DNA of 64,000 nt from an uncultured Clostridia bacterium (GTDB lineage: Bacteria > Bacillota > Clostridia > Oscillospirales > Acutalibacteraceae): positions 1 to 64,000 of the forward strand of contig CALBNX010000040.1 of assembly GCA_937896885.1 (NCBI GenBank), read 5' to 3'. The position numbers were made by a program, and so were the translations under genes. The notes beneath the pieces were generated by a model. The model was given only the letters and a program-made list of their open reading frames with translations. It had not been told where the DNA came from and searched no databases. This document shows positions 35,149-45,100 of the stretch, piece by piece; positions within the stretch are counted from its first letter, which is position 1, and each line of letters begins with the position of its first letter.

Positions 35149-35418
35149 TTATATTCTATGCATTGAATTGAAAATATCTTCGTGCATAACATGAATTGAA
35201 AGTGACATTTCATTGCCCATTGCTGTAATTTTATCTGAAAAATCTGTGAATGAAATATTACATTTTTCAAGGTCAACAAGCATAATCATACAAAACATAT
35301 CTTGTAAAATTGATTGTGATACTTCAATAACGTTTACATTATATTCAGAACAAATTCCTGAAACCTTGGCAAGAATACCAACCATATCTTTACCAACAAC
35401 AGTGATAATACCTCTCAT
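35149..35418 (-). CDS. ACT domain protein (UPF0237)
   Basis: An 89-residue stand-alone ACT domain of the UPF0237 type, beginning RGIITVVGKDMVGILAKVSG, the hallmark ligand-binding loop. ACT domains sense amino acids. This one has no fused enzyme and is paired with the UPF0210 gene 12 bases downstream, so it is plausibly its regulatory subunit (inference). GGGAGG lies before the ATG, and a sigma-A-like promoter is at 35448-35476. Confidence 0.93.
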   Translation of the reverse strand: MRGIITVVGKDMVGILAKVSGICSEYNVNVIEVSQSILQDMFCMIMLVDLEKCNISFTDFSDKITAMGNEMSLSIHVMHEDIFNSMHRI

Positions 35419-35447
35419 GAATATTACCTCCCAAAAATATTTTATTT

Positions 35448-35476
35448 ATTTTATCACAAAACTATATAAAAGTGAA
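35448..35476 (-). promoter_or_regulatory. Sigma-A-like promoter for ACT-UPF0210
   Basis: On the - strand TTCACT (35471-35476) and TAAAAT (35448-35453), spaced by 17 bases, 30 bases before the ACT gene. Confidence 0.5.
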
Positions 35477-35513
35477 TACTAAAATATTTAGTTTATTAAT
35501 TTTGTAAATAAAG

Positions 35514-35541
35514 TTGAAAATTTTGAAAAATGTAGTAAAAT
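35514..35541 (+). promoter_or_regulatory. Sigma-A promoter for the PHP phosphatase gene
   Basis: TTGAAA at 35514-35519 and TAAAAT at 35536-35541 with a 16-base spacer, 32 bases before ATG 35574. Confidence 0.55.
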
Positions 35542-35573
35542 TATTGTAGGTAGTATATACGGAGGTGTAAAAA

Positions 35574-36398
35574 ATGTATAAAAATATGGTAGATTTACAC
35601 GTTCATACAGATAATTCATTTGATGGAAATCACTCTGCAACATTTTTTTGTGAAAAAGCAGAAGTTTTAGATTTGCGAGCAATCGCTTTTACCGACCATT
35701 GTGAGGTTGACCAATTTAGAGGCGACTCTGAATATGAAAAAAGAATTTTTCAAGCATTTTTTGAGGTGTCAAAAGTTCGCTCTGCTTTTAGAGGGAAAAT
35801 GATTGTTCTTAATGGAATTGAACTTGGACAACCTGCCTTTGACATTGAAATTGCAGACGATATAATTAAGAGATATGATTATGACCAGATTATTGGTTCA
35901 GTTCATAATCTTCGTGGTGGTGAAGATTTTTATTTTATGGAAAATCTTACACTTGTTGAAGCAGAAGATTTGTTAAGACAATATTTTGATGAGATAATTA
36001 TAATGCTTGAATGGGGCAACTTTGATGTTCTTGCACATTTAACTTATCCTTTAAGGTATTTTTATTCGCAATCAAATCTAGAAATCGATTTGTCAAAATT
36101 CAATGAGCAAATTGAGAAAATTCTTAAACTCACAGTCGAAAAAGGAATAGCATTAGAAATTAACACAGCAGCTATGCGTCAGCCGCTTAACAAATTATCA
36201 CCTGAAATTGATATTATAAAGAGATATAAAGAAATAGGTGGCAAATATATTACGGTTGGTTCAGATGCTCATTATGCAGAACATCTTGCATCTGATATTG
36301 ATGCCGCTTATGATGCTGCACTTGAAGCAGGATTTGAATGTATCACATTCTTTCAAAAAAGAACGCCAATGCTTATGAAAATTGAAAAGGAGGACTAA
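35574..36398 (+). CDS. PHP-domain histidinol-phosphatase family protein
   Basis: A 274-residue metal-dependent phosphoesterase of the PHP superfamily, HisK/HisJ type. Metal-binding motifs in order are DLHVHTDNSFDG, FTDHCEVD, IGSVHNL, AHLTYPLRY and GSDAHYAEH. HisJ-type enzymes dephosphorylate histidinol phosphate, but many relatives act on other phosphates and no his gene is near, so I leave the gene symbol empty. GGAGG precedes ATG 35574. ispE begins three bases after its stop, so the two are cotranscribed. Confidence 0.88.
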   Translation: MYKNMVDLHVHTDNSFDGNHSATFFCEKAEVLDLRAIAFTDHCEVDQFRGDSEYEKRIFQAFFEVSKVRSAFRGKMIVLNGIELGQPAFDIEIADDIIKRYDYDQIIGSVHNLRGGEDFYFMENLTLVEAEDLLRQYFDEIIIMLEWGNFDVLAHLTYPLRYFYSQSNLEIDLSKFNEQIEKILKLTVEKGIALEINTAAMRQPLNKLSPEIDIIKRYKEIGGKYITVGSDAHYAEHLASDIDAAYDAALEAGFECITFFQKRTPMLMKIEKED

Positions 36399-36401
36399 AA
36401 T

Positions 36402-37268
36402 ATGAAGGTTAAAGCAGCAGCAAAAATTAATTTGATGCTCGACATTTTAAAACGTCTTGATAACGGATACCACAGTCTTTTTATGATTATGCAATCTGTT
36501 GACCTTTTTGATGTTGTTACAGTTGATAAAAATAAAACAAATAAGATTATTATTGAATGTGATAAAGATGGTGTGCCTTGTAACGAAAAGAATATTGCAT
36601 ATAAATGTGCAATGAAGTTTTTTGAATATTGTGATATAAAAGATATTGGAGTAACTATCAAAATTGAAAAAAATATTCCAATGGCTGCAGGTGTGGCTGG
36701 TGGTAGTGCTGACGGTGCGGCTGTTATATATTGTTTAAATAAAATTTTTAATACGAATCTTTCGCAAAAGGAACTTTGTGAAATTGGTAATAAGGTTGGG
36801 GCAGATATTCCATTTAGTCTTACTGGTGGAACAGCTGTTACTCTTGGAACAGGTAATGTTATAGCACCAGTTAAGGATTTACCAGAATGTTATATAGTTC
36901 TTTGCAAACCAGACCAAGATGTATCAACACCTGAAGCTTATGCAGAATTTGATGCATTAAGTCGCGTTCGCCATCTCGATAGAGTTTCAATGATTGATGC
37001 AGTTTCAAATGCTGACTATGAAAAGATTTGCTCTCTTTGTGGAAATGTTTTTGAACAAGCAGTGGAAGTGCCAAAAAGACCTCATATAAAGGGTGTTATG
37101 AGAAAAAGTGGGGCAGATGCTTGTTGTATGAGCGGTAGCGGTCCAACTGTATTTGGCTTATTCTCTAGTGAAGAAAAGGCGAACTGGTGTTATGATAAAC
37201 TTAAAACAAAATATAATCAAGTTTATATATGTAAACCTGTGAATAAGGGAATAATTGAATTAGACTAA
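36402..37268 (+). CDS. ispE: 4-diphosphocytidyl-2-C-methyl-D-erythritol kinase
   Basis: GHMP kinase of the non-mevalonate (MEP) isoprenoid pathway. The 288-residue protein shows AAAKINLMLDI at the start, the YHSLFMIMQSVDLFD segment and the ATP loop PMAAGVAGGSADGAAV. Near the C-terminus is the third GHMP motif MSGSGPTVFG. AAAGGAGG lies before ATG 36402. It follows the PHP gene by three bases and precedes a geranylgeranyl-reductase-like flavoprotein gene. ispD and ispF lie about 20 kb further on. Confidence 0.95.
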   Translation: MKVKAAAKINLMLDILKRLDNGYHSLFMIMQSVDLFDVVTVDKNKTNKIIIECDKDGVPCNEKNIAYKCAMKFFEYCDIKDIGVTIKIEKNIPMAAGVAGGSADGAAVIYCLNKIFNTNLSQKELCEIGNKVGADIPFSLTGGTAVTLGTGNVIAPVKDLPECYIVLCKPDQDVSTPEAYAEFDALSRVRHLDRVSMIDAVSNADYEKICSLCGNVFEQAVEVPKRPHIKGVMRKSGADACCMSGSGPTVFGLFSSEEKANWCYDKLKTKYNQVYICKPVNKGIIELD

Positions 37269-37288
37269 AGTCAATTGGGGGATTGGTT

Positions 37289-38695
37289 ATGAAAAAATAT
37301 GATGTGCTAGTTGTTGGGGCATCAACAACAGGATGTTGGTTTGCTTATAAAATGGCTGAACAAGGGTTTAAGGTTTTAGTCATTGAAAAACAGCAACCCG
37401 ACGACGTTTCAAGAGAATATGACGTCTTCCATATGGGCAAAGAAGATATGGAACACTTTGATCTTTTCATTCCTGAAGATGGCGACCCGTTGCGTGAATT
37501 TTCATTTGCCCACTCAACAATGATGTCACCTTATGGTAACCACCCTAAAGCGTGTGCAGAGGCGCCTGTAATTGGATTACATAAACACGATTACATAATG
37601 ACTATGGCTGACCGTGCTAAAAAAGGCGGAGCAGAAATTATTTATGGTGCGTCTTTTACTGACTTTATCTATGATGATAACCGTAAAATAATTGGTGCTA
37701 AATATAATACTACTGATGGCGAAAAGGAAGCATTTGCACGAATTGTTGCGGATTGCTCTGGTATTCCTGCTGTTGCTCGTACGAAACTTCCCGATACATC
37801 TGTTGTTGGAAATTTTAAATTAACAAATAAAGATATTCTTTATGTTGTACTTTATTATGCAGAATATCTTAAAAATGACTTCGACCCGAGAGAGTTAGAT
37901 GGTTTCTTTATGCAGTATAAATCTTGGTCTGCGCCATCTGACAATCCTAACGGTGCAATTCTCGGTATAGGTGCATTTTATTCCTATGATTATGCAGAAC
38001 ACATTTTCAAAAATGATTTTATGCCAAATACAAAATTTCCTGAATACAGAGTTGAACGCGTTGAAAAGGGAATGACACCATATCATACATCGGTATATTC
38101 ACTTGTTGATGACGGATTTATAGCATTAGGTGATGCAGCTTGTCATACAAAACCAACTTGCGGTGAGGGGTGTACATCTTCACTTGTAGCAGGTGAAATT
38201 GCTGTTGAGGTTATTTCAAATCTTTTGAAGTCTGATAAATATCTCTCAAAAGAAAGAATGTGGAGTATCAATAAACGCTATATGAAAGCGCAAGGCAAAG
38301 ATTTTGACTCTATGCGTCCACTTCTTATGGGAGTTATCACAATAGGCTATGATGAAGCTGAATACCTTTTTGAAAACGATATTTTATTCAGTGAAAGTAT
38401 TCTTGGTGGTATGGATACAGGTGTAAATCTTTCTGCTGATGATATTGCACAGATTGTTAAAGGTATTTCGTTAGGCATAGCAAAGAAAAAACTCAAACCA
38501 GCAACCATAGCAAGACTTGTTAAAGGTCTTAAATATAGTGCTCAAGTTGGTGCATTATATGATAGCTATCCTGAACATTTTGAGAAGTTCTCTGAATGGA
38601 AAGAAAAAGCTGATAAACTCTGGGCAGAAATTGGTTCAGTTGCAGAGAATACTTGCGACCCTAAAATTTTGAAAGAATTAGGAATCGAAAAATAA
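37289..38695 (+). CDS. Geranylgeranyl-reductase-like FAD oxidoreductase
   Basis: A 468-residue flavoprotein. The N-terminal Rossmann motif VLVVGASTTGCWFAYKMAEQ begins at residue 7, EKQ supplies the ribose-binding acid, and the later FAD motif GDAACHTKPTCGEGCTSS matches the geranylgeranyl reductase group. The aromatic substrate motif typical of archaeal GGR enzymes is not seen in its usual form, so the substrate may differ. Reduction of an isoprenoid chain is suggested by the ispE neighbour 20 bases upstream but is not shown. ATG 37289 fits GGGGG; a TTG at 37283 is too close to it. A strong terminator follows. Confidence 0.72.
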   Translation: MKKYDVLVVGASTTGCWFAYKMAEQGFKVLVIEKQQPDDVSREYDVFHMGKEDMEHFDLFIPEDGDPLREFSFAHSTMMSPYGNHPKACAEAPVIGLHKHDYIMTMADRAKKGGAEIIYGASFTDFIYDDNRKIIGAKYNTTDGEKEAFARIVADCSGIPAVARTKLPDTSVVGNFKLTNKDILYVVLYYAEYLKNDFDPRELDGFFMQYKSWSAPSDNPNGAILGIGAFYSYDYAEHIFKNDFMPNTKFPEYRVERVEKGMTPYHTSVYSLVDDGFIALGDAACHTKPTCGEGCTSSLVAGEIAVEVISNLLKSDKYLSKERMWSINKRYMKAQGKDFDSMRPLLMGVITIGYDEAEYLFENDILFSESILGGMDTGVNLSADDIAQIVKGISLGIAKKKLKPATIARLVKGLKYSAQVGALYDSYPEHFEKFSEWKEKADKLWAEIGSVAENTCDPKILKELGIEK

Positions 38696-38732
38696 AAATA
38701 TAAGCGGGTACTTGCCCGCTTATATTTTTATT
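38696..38732. terminator. Bidirectional terminator between the flavoprotein gene and the GH57-like gene
   Basis: AAATATAAGCGGG (38696-38708) and CCCGCTTATATTT (38715-38727) form a 13-bp perfect stem with a 6-base loop and A/T tails on both sides. Confidence 0.9.
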
Positions 38733-41223
38733 TTGCCTTTATTTGAGTTTTAATTATGTGTGTAATCGCTTTTGCACCATTTGTAACGTATTTTCCAAGG
38801 TTGCCTGAAAAGCCTGTAAAAATAGGATTTTTCAGGTCCTTTTCATTTATACCATCAGATTTGCTTTCGTGAAGAATAACATTATCTTTACTATATGGTG
38901 CAATGAAACTATTATCGTTAACTGTAATTACTGAACCATCAGCAAATGCACATATTTCGTTTCGCTCATCTACTGTAATTCCATCTTTTGACATTGGGTA
39001 AAGTCCGAAAATTGCTGTTTCTTGACTTCCATTATATGATGGTGCAATGCTCTTGCCTTGAGCAGCAACAAGTGTATATGTATCCAGAATTTCGTCTTTT
39101 GCTCTGCCGAAATGATGTCTTTGCTTGCCGTAATATGTGCCATATGGATTCATTCTTACAGTTTTGTCTTTTTCTAATCTCATTGGGCAATGTGCCATCG
39201 ATGAAAGCACTTGTCGTGAGTTAGCAACAATAATACCACCGTTTTCATCATAAAGACCAACAAAACCACCTGTTAACTGATGATTGAATGAATCAATATG
39301 GTCATTCTTCGCATCACATTCGGGAAAGCTCTGTGTTCTAAAAGAAGAAATATCTCCCATAAAATTTCTCTTTATAACTGAAATATCACCATTAAATTTT
39401 GGCGTAATCTGGAAGGGCATAGCTTCTTTCCATTCCATATCGCTGTGTCTTCCTAATGCGGAGTTTTCAGTTGAAATTGATGTTGTTTCGGCTGTGTATG
39501 GGTATTTAACAGTTGTGCGAACAAAAATTGCATCTGAAAATTGTGTTGTAAAGAAATCAAATGTGTAATTACCCGATTCAATTTCTTTAGGTAAATGAAT
39601 TTCACCTTTAACACTCACACCATATCCATTACCACCAATAGAAAGGGGAGACATAGTAGTATTTTCAAATTCAAATTTCTTTTTACCATAAGTTATATAT
39701 GATTGTAAGAAATCATAGTCACCAATTTTTTTGCCGTCAATTTGTGCAAATGCAATTTGACCTTTTGGAGTAAACATTAATTGCATTCTTGGGGTTTCAA
39801 GCAAGTTTTTAAGTGGTGATTTTTCTTTCTTACCGTCAAATGAAATCTCTATTTCATATTTCTCTTTTATCTTCTTGAATTTCATGATTAAGAAAGCAGA
39901 TTTGCATTCGTCATCAGTTGCAACAGCGACAAAATCTTCGAGATATTTTGATTTAACAACTAATGAAGAAATGTCGGAAATATTTTCTTTAATTTCAATT
40001 TGAACATTTTGTAAAAGAGAGTTAGTTATATTGTGAATTGTAATCTTTTTAGTTTTTGGCATTGCTGAAACTTCGTCGCCAATAACTTTTTCACTTAAAT
40101 CAAGTGCAGTTTTTTCTCTTTGAATGTTTAAAACAGGTGTAGCAAGTCCAAAGTGAGTTGTTGAAAGCAAAAGCACTCTATTTTTGAATGACGGTGATAG
40201 CATATCTCTGTCACTTGTGACCTTTGACATTGCTCTCGCACGCTCAATTCGAGTCCATATTTGTCTATTAAATGGCTTTTCAGACCATGATGCATAACCT
40301 GTAAAATTACCGTCAGCAGTGTCCTGTGTGAATTCAATTTTACCTATTGGTTTATGTGTTTTAATATATCCACCAGGGGTATCAAAAACAACATAAGGCA
40401 AGTCTGCAACTTCTTTTACGAGTCCGTGAATACCATCGGTGTTTGCAATTTTACCTGTCATTTTACCCATATAAACAGTTTCCCAGAAAATTGCGTCTGC
40501 ATCCATATTGATAAACAAGAAAAGGTCGTTATTTATTTCGCCTGATTCTTGCTTACTTCTTAAATCTTTCACCCACGCACGAAGACAACCCGCGTCACAT
40601 ACATCAGAGTTTGAATATGTAGGAATTATTGTCATACTTTCACCATTATAGGTGTAGGTGAGAGGGTTGAACGCTTCTTCGTCATTAAGTTTTGGAATAA
40701 TTGTTCTGAATGCATCAAAAGGTACACAACTATAATAAAGACAAAGCGCCTTGATACCAAGTTTGTTATATAAGCTTACCTGCGATGGTGTGAACATTAC
40801 TTCTTGTGGACGGACAATCCTTTCGCAAGTACCAAAAATGTCTTCTAGACCACTACCGTCAGGGTTAGTTATAGCGAGATTTATACTTTCGCAGAATTCG
40901 TCTTCGGTCATAGCAGAAAGAGCACCGTTGTTATAGCCCATAATGATGTTCTCGTCGCCATATTTATCTACTCTTTCTTTCATTTTTTCAATGATGTCAG
41001 GAGCATATTCAGGTAAGATTTTTTGAAGTGAGAAAAAGTTTTCTGTGTCCCAAGTGCCTTTTACAGGGATACCTTGCTTGTTAAATTCAGTAAGAGTATC
41101 AAGAATTTTTCTAATAATTCTAATATCAGAGCCAAAGCCTAAATTATCATTTGTATCACCACGATAAGAGTGATAGCAATTAACATGAAAGCCATAAGCT
41201 ATATGTATTTTATTTTCAAGCAT
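38728..41223 (-). CDS. Large GH57/GH38-like glycoside hydrolase/deacetylase-barrel protein
   Basis: An 831-residue protein without signal peptide, so probably cytoplasmic. The N-terminal 300 residues have the order of a GH57/GH38-type barrel: HIAYGFHVNCYHSY at the start, GTWDTENFF, NNGALSAMTEDEF, RPQEVMFTPSQVSLYNKLG (candidate nucleophile E141) and LFLFINMDADAIFW (D241 or D243 as candidate acid), then VVFDTPGGYI. The last 500 residues are beta-rich, as in GH38 relatives. Assignment is by pattern; the catalytic residues and substrate are inference. It overlaps the phosphatase gene upstream by 8 bases, which is unusual company for a glycosidase. Confidence 0.5.
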   Translation of the reverse strand: MLENKIHIAYGFHVNCYHSYRGDTNDNLGFGSDIRIIRKILDTLTEFNKQGIPVKGTWDTENFFSLQKILPEYAPDIIEKMKERVDKYGDENIIMGYNNGALSAMTEDEFCESINLAITNPDGSGLEDIFGTCERIVRPQEVMFTPSQVSLYNKLGIKALCLYYSCVPFDAFRTIIPKLNDEEAFNPLTYTYNGESMTIIPTYSNSDVCDAGCLRAWVKDLRSKQESGEINNDLFLFINMDADAIFWETVYMGKMTGKIANTDGIHGLVKEVADLPYVVFDTPGGYIKTHKPIGKIEFTQDTADGNFTGYASWSEKPFNRQIWTRIERARAMSKVTSDRDMLSPSFKNRVLLLSTTHFGLATPVLNIQREKTALDLSEKVIGDEVSAMPKTKKITIHNITNSLLQNVQIEIKENISDISSLVVKSKYLEDFVAVATDDECKSAFLIMKFKKIKEKYEIEISFDGKKEKSPLKNLLETPRMQLMFTPKGQIAFAQIDGKKIGDYDFLQSYITYGKKKFEFENTTMSPLSIGGNGYGVSVKGEIHLPKEIESGNYTFDFFTTQFSDAIFVRTTVKYPYTAETTSISTENSALGRHSDMEWKEAMPFQITPKFNGDISVIKRNFMGDISSFRTQSFPECDAKNDHIDSFNHQLTGGFVGLYDENGGIIVANSRQVLSSMAHCPMRLEKDKTVRMNPYGTYYGKQRHHFGRAKDEILDTYTLVAAQGKSIAPSYNGSQETAIFGLYPMSKDGITVDERNEICAFADGSVITVNDNSFIAPYSKDNVILHESKSDGINEKDLKNPIFTGFSGNLGKYVTNGAKAITHIIKTQIKAK

Positions 41224-41686
41224 TTATATCACCATTCCCTTTAATATATTCAAACAATCTTGTGCAACCAAGCAAAACATCGTCATAAGTAGTGCCAAAA
41301 TCCCTTGTGTACCAAGGGTCAGCAACATCGCGGTCAATGTGAGCAAAACTCAATAATTTATGTATCTTGTTATCTTTGTCATAACCGATAATGCGATTAA
41401 TATTTCTCATATTTGCATTATCCATTCCAATTATGAAATCATATTTGTCATAGTCGGATTTTGTAAGTTGAACTGCTTGCCTTTTAGTGTATGGGATAGA
41501 CATTTCGTCAAGTATTTTCTTTGTGCCCCAATGAGTATCATTACCGATTTCCTCTGTGCTTGTAGCACTTGAACAAATTAGAAAATCGTTTTCCATACCA
41601 TTCTTTTTAACAATATCTTTCATCACAAACTCTGCCATAGTAGAACGACAAATATTGCCGTGACAAACGAACATAATTCTAATCAT
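41216..41686 (-). CDS. Low-molecular-weight protein tyrosine phosphatase
   Basis: Cytoplasmic cysteine phosphatase of 156 residues. The P-loop VCHGNICRST gives catalytic C8 and R14, and the general acid D123 lies in ADPWY. In bacteria such enzymes often reverse tyrosine kinases of polysaccharide export or act on arginine phosphate. ATG 41686 was chosen because the family starts at MIRI and AAAGG lies nine bases upstream; a TTG at 41689 is possible. Its stop overlaps the start of the GH57-like gene, so the two are translated together from the promoter at 41709-41736. Confidence 0.92.
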   Translation of the reverse strand: MIRIMFVCHGNICRSTMAEFVMKDIVKKNGMENDFLICSSATSTEEIGNDTHWGTKKILDEMSIPYTKRQAVQLTKSDYDKYDFIIGMDNANMRNINRIIGYDKDNKIHKLLSFAHIDRDVADPWYTRDFGTTYDDVLLGCTRLFEYIKGNGDINA

Positions 41687-41708
41687 CAAATCAAACCTTT
41701 CATTAATG

Positions 41709-41736
41709 ATTTTACCATAATTTAAGCAATTTTCAA
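41709..41736 (-). promoter_or_regulatory. Sigma-A promoter for the phosphatase/GH57-like operon
   Basis: On the - strand TTGAAA (41731-41736) and TAAAAT (41709-41714) with a 16-base spacer, 23 bases before the phosphatase start. Confidence 0.6.
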
Positions 41737-41792
41737 GTAATAATCATATTCTGCTTTTCATATTAATTTATGACAGAATAGGAGGGCTTGAT

Positions 41793-42044
41793 TTGAAAGA
41801 TTTAGTTGAAGTCAGAGCGGCAATGCTTGGTGAATATATTGTTGAGAATGAAGCAACTGTCAGAGCAACGGCAAAAGCATTTGGAATAAGCAAAAGCACA
41901 GTACACATGGATGTTGCTGAAAGGCTTAAAAAAGTTAACCCATATTTGTATAAAGAAGTGCGAAAAGTCCTTGAAATTAACAAAGCAGAGAGACATATTC
42001 GCGGTGGCATGGCTACAAAAGAAAAATATATGTGTAAAAAATAG
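41793..42044 (+). CDS. spoIIID: Sporulation transcriptional regulator SpoIIID
   Basis: Mother-cell DNA-binding protein that modifies the sigma-E regulon during sporulation. The 83-residue protein is full length and has the helix-turn-helix VRATAKAFGISKSTVHMDV at about residues 23-41 and the conserved ending KAERHIRGGMATKEKY. The start is TTG 41793 with AGGAGGG six bases upstream. Upstream, GTAATAAT (41737-41744) and CATATTAAT (from 41759), spaced by 14, faintly resemble a sigma-E promoter. It stands alone, divergent from the phosphatase gene. Confidence 0.96.
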   Translation: MKDLVEVRAAMLGEYIVENEATVRATAKAFGISKSTVHMDVAERLKKVNPYLYKEVRKVLEINKAERHIRGGMATKEKYMCKK

Positions 42045-42072
42045 AAATTTTCGAAATTTTGCCACAAATCAC

Positions 42073-42100
42073 TTGAATTTTAGCGGTATTTGTGTATAAT
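42073..42100 (+). promoter_or_regulatory. Sigma-A promoter for ileS
   Basis: TTGAAT at 42073-42078 and a perfect TATAAT at 42095-42100 with a 16-base spacer, leaving a leader of about 40 bases. That is too short for a T-box leader, which is the usual control of aminoacyl-tRNA synthetase genes in Firmicutes. Confidence 0.65.
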
Positions 42101-42149
42101 ATTATCTGTTAAAATATGTACATATATCACTTGAAAGGTGGACTTTATA

Positions 42150-45100
42150 GTGGCAGACGAGAAAAATCTCTTTGTTGACCTTGAACATCAGGTCATGGAA
42201 CTTTGGGACAAAGAGAAATATTATGAAAAACTTGTTGAGAAAAATAAGGGCAATAAAATGTTCCGTTTTCTTGACGGTCCTATCACTGCAAACAACCCAA
42301 TGGGTATTCATCACGCTTGGGGTAGAAGCACCAAGGATATTTTTATCCGTTATAAAGCAATGCGTGGTTATGATTGCCGTCGTCAGAACGGTTTTGACTC
42401 ACAGGGTCTTTGGGTTGAAGTTGAAGTTGAAAAACAACTTGGTTTCAAAACAAAGAAAGATATTGAAAATTATGGTATGGACAAGTTTACACGTCAGTGC
42501 GTTGACCGTGTAAAACATTTCTCTGGCATCATTACTGAACAGTCAAAGAGACTTGGTCAGTGGATGGATTGGGACAACTCATACTACACAAATACAGACC
42601 TTAACATTCAAGGTATCTGGCATTTCTTAAAGGAATGTGATAATCACGGTTGGATTCAGCGTGAATATAAGCCAATGCCTTGGTGTCCAAGATGTGGTAC
42701 ATCACTTTCTGAACATGAAATGACAGGTTCATATAAGATGATGACACACAACTCTGTTTTCTTCAAACTTCCTATTGAAGAACTTAATTCAAAAATCCTT
42801 GTTTGGACAACTACTCCTTGGACATTGTCTTCAAACGTTGCTTTGGCAGTTAACCCTGAAATTGACTATGTTGAAGTTAAAATCAAGAGTGATGACCAGA
42901 CTCTTATTCTTGCTAAAAATGCAATCAAATATCTCGGTGACGATAAACTTGAAGTTATTCGTGCACTTAAGGGTGAAGAACTTGTAGGTCTTCATTATGA
43001 AACTTGTTTTGCTGATATCCCTGCACAGCAAGGTTTTGAACACAAAATCGTTGCTTGGGAAGATGTTGCAGCAGACGAAGGTACAGGCGTTGTTCACATT
43101 GCTCCTGGTTGCGGTATCGAAGACTTTGAACTTGGTGAAAGACTTGGTCTTCCAAAGGTTATGCCTATTGACGATATGGGTATCTACCTTGACGGTTTCG
43201 GCTTTATGACAGGTAAAGATAGCCACACTATCGCTGACGAAGTTTTTGAAAAACTCGACGAGCAGAACAAACTCTATAAGGTTGAACCACATGAACACAG
43301 CTATCCAGTATGCTGGAGATGTAAGAGTGAAATTGTTTTCCGTCTTGTTCCTGCTTGGTACATTAAGACAAGTGAAATTAAACCAAAACTTATTGAGTGT
43401 GCAAATTCAGTAAAATGGGAGCCTGCTTCAAATGGTAAGCGTATGAATGACTGGCTTACAAATATGGGTGACTGGAATATTTCTCGTAAGCGTTATTATG
43501 GAATGCCACTTCCTTTCTATCCATGTGATTGTGGTCATATAACAGTTATTGGCTCAAAGGATGAACTTCGTGAAAAGGCAGTTGACCCAGCACAGGTTGA
43601 TGCACTTCCTGAACTTCACAGACCTTGGGTTGACGAAGTTAAGATTAAGTGCCCACACTGTGGAAAAGAAGTATCTCGTGTACCTGATATCGGTGACGTT
43701 TGGCTTGATGCAGGTATTGTTCCATTCTCAACACTTGATTACTTTACAGATAGAGAATCTTGGGAAAAGAATTTCCCTGCAGAATGGGTTACAGAAATGC
43801 ACGAGCAGGTTCGTCTCTGGTTCTATTCAATGCTCTTTATGAGTACTGTGCTTGTTGGTAAAGCTCCTTATGAAAGAGTTGTTACTAACGGTATGGTTGT
43901 TGCTGAAGACGGCTCTAAATTCTCAAAAACAGGCTTTATGATTAAATTCGACGAAGCTGCTGAGAAAATTGGTGCTGATACTGTTCGTTATCTCTATGCA
44001 AGTGCTCCAACTAATAATGACGTGCGTTTTGGTTATAATCTTGGTGACGAAGCTAGAAGAAAGATGCTTGGTTTCTGGAATATTTATACATTCTTCGATA
44101 CCTATGCACAGCTTGATAAACCAAACTTTGCTGATTATAAAGTTGATTTCTCAAAATTAACTCCAATTGACAAATGGCTTGTTGTCAGAACTAACGAATT
44201 CTTAGAAAAAGCAACTGCTTATATGGACGATTACAAGTCATCTGCAATGATTAAAGATTTTGAAATTTTTGTTGATGATATTTCAAACTGGTATATCAGA
44301 ACAAACCGTCGTCGTTTCTGGAAGACAGAAGACCAAGCTGATAAGATGGTTGCTTATTGGACACTCTTTAATGCTCTTAAAGTTTGTGTTCAGACAATTG
44401 CACCAATCACACCATTTATGACAGAATACATCTGGCAGAATCTTATTAAGAAGTGTGACCCAACTGTTGCTGAGTCAGTTCATCTTAGCGATTGGCCAAC
44501 AGCTCTTGAAGGCGTTGAAGACGATGGCGTTATTGAGCAGACTGCTCTTGTTCGTGAAGTAATTGCAACAGCGATGAGACTTCGTAATGAACAACAAATT
44601 AAAGTTCGTCAACCACTTTCAAAACTTTTTGTTTGTTGTAATACAGAAACTGCTGATAAAATTAAGACTTTTGAGAAAAATATTCTTGATGAACTTAATA
44701 TCAAAGCAGTTGAATATATTGATGATATCAATGTTCTTGAAGACCAGTTCCTTGCAGTAAACTTTAAAGTTGCAGGTGCAGTTCTCAAGCAGAATGTTAA
44801 CAAGATGAAGCAGACTCTTGAAGGACTTTCAGCAGATGAAATGAAAGCACTTACAGCAACAGTTATTGCCGGTGGTGAAGTAACAGTTCCAGGTTGGGAC
44901 GAAAAATTTGATTCATCAATCTTCGCTGTTCAGTCAAAGACTAAAGATGGCGTTGTTTCTGCTGAATTTGCTCCTGAAAGTGTAGTTGCACTTGATATAG
45001 TTCTTACTGATGAGCTTCTCAAAGAAGGCGTTGTTCGTGACATTATCCGTCAGTGCCAGGTTGCTCGTAAAGATGCAGGTTATCAGGTTGAACAGAGAAT

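Noticed and set aside
42045..42149. Possible T-box leader before ileS
   Set aside because: The promoter leaves a leader of about 40 bases, and no T-box core sequence or terminator/antiterminator pair is present.
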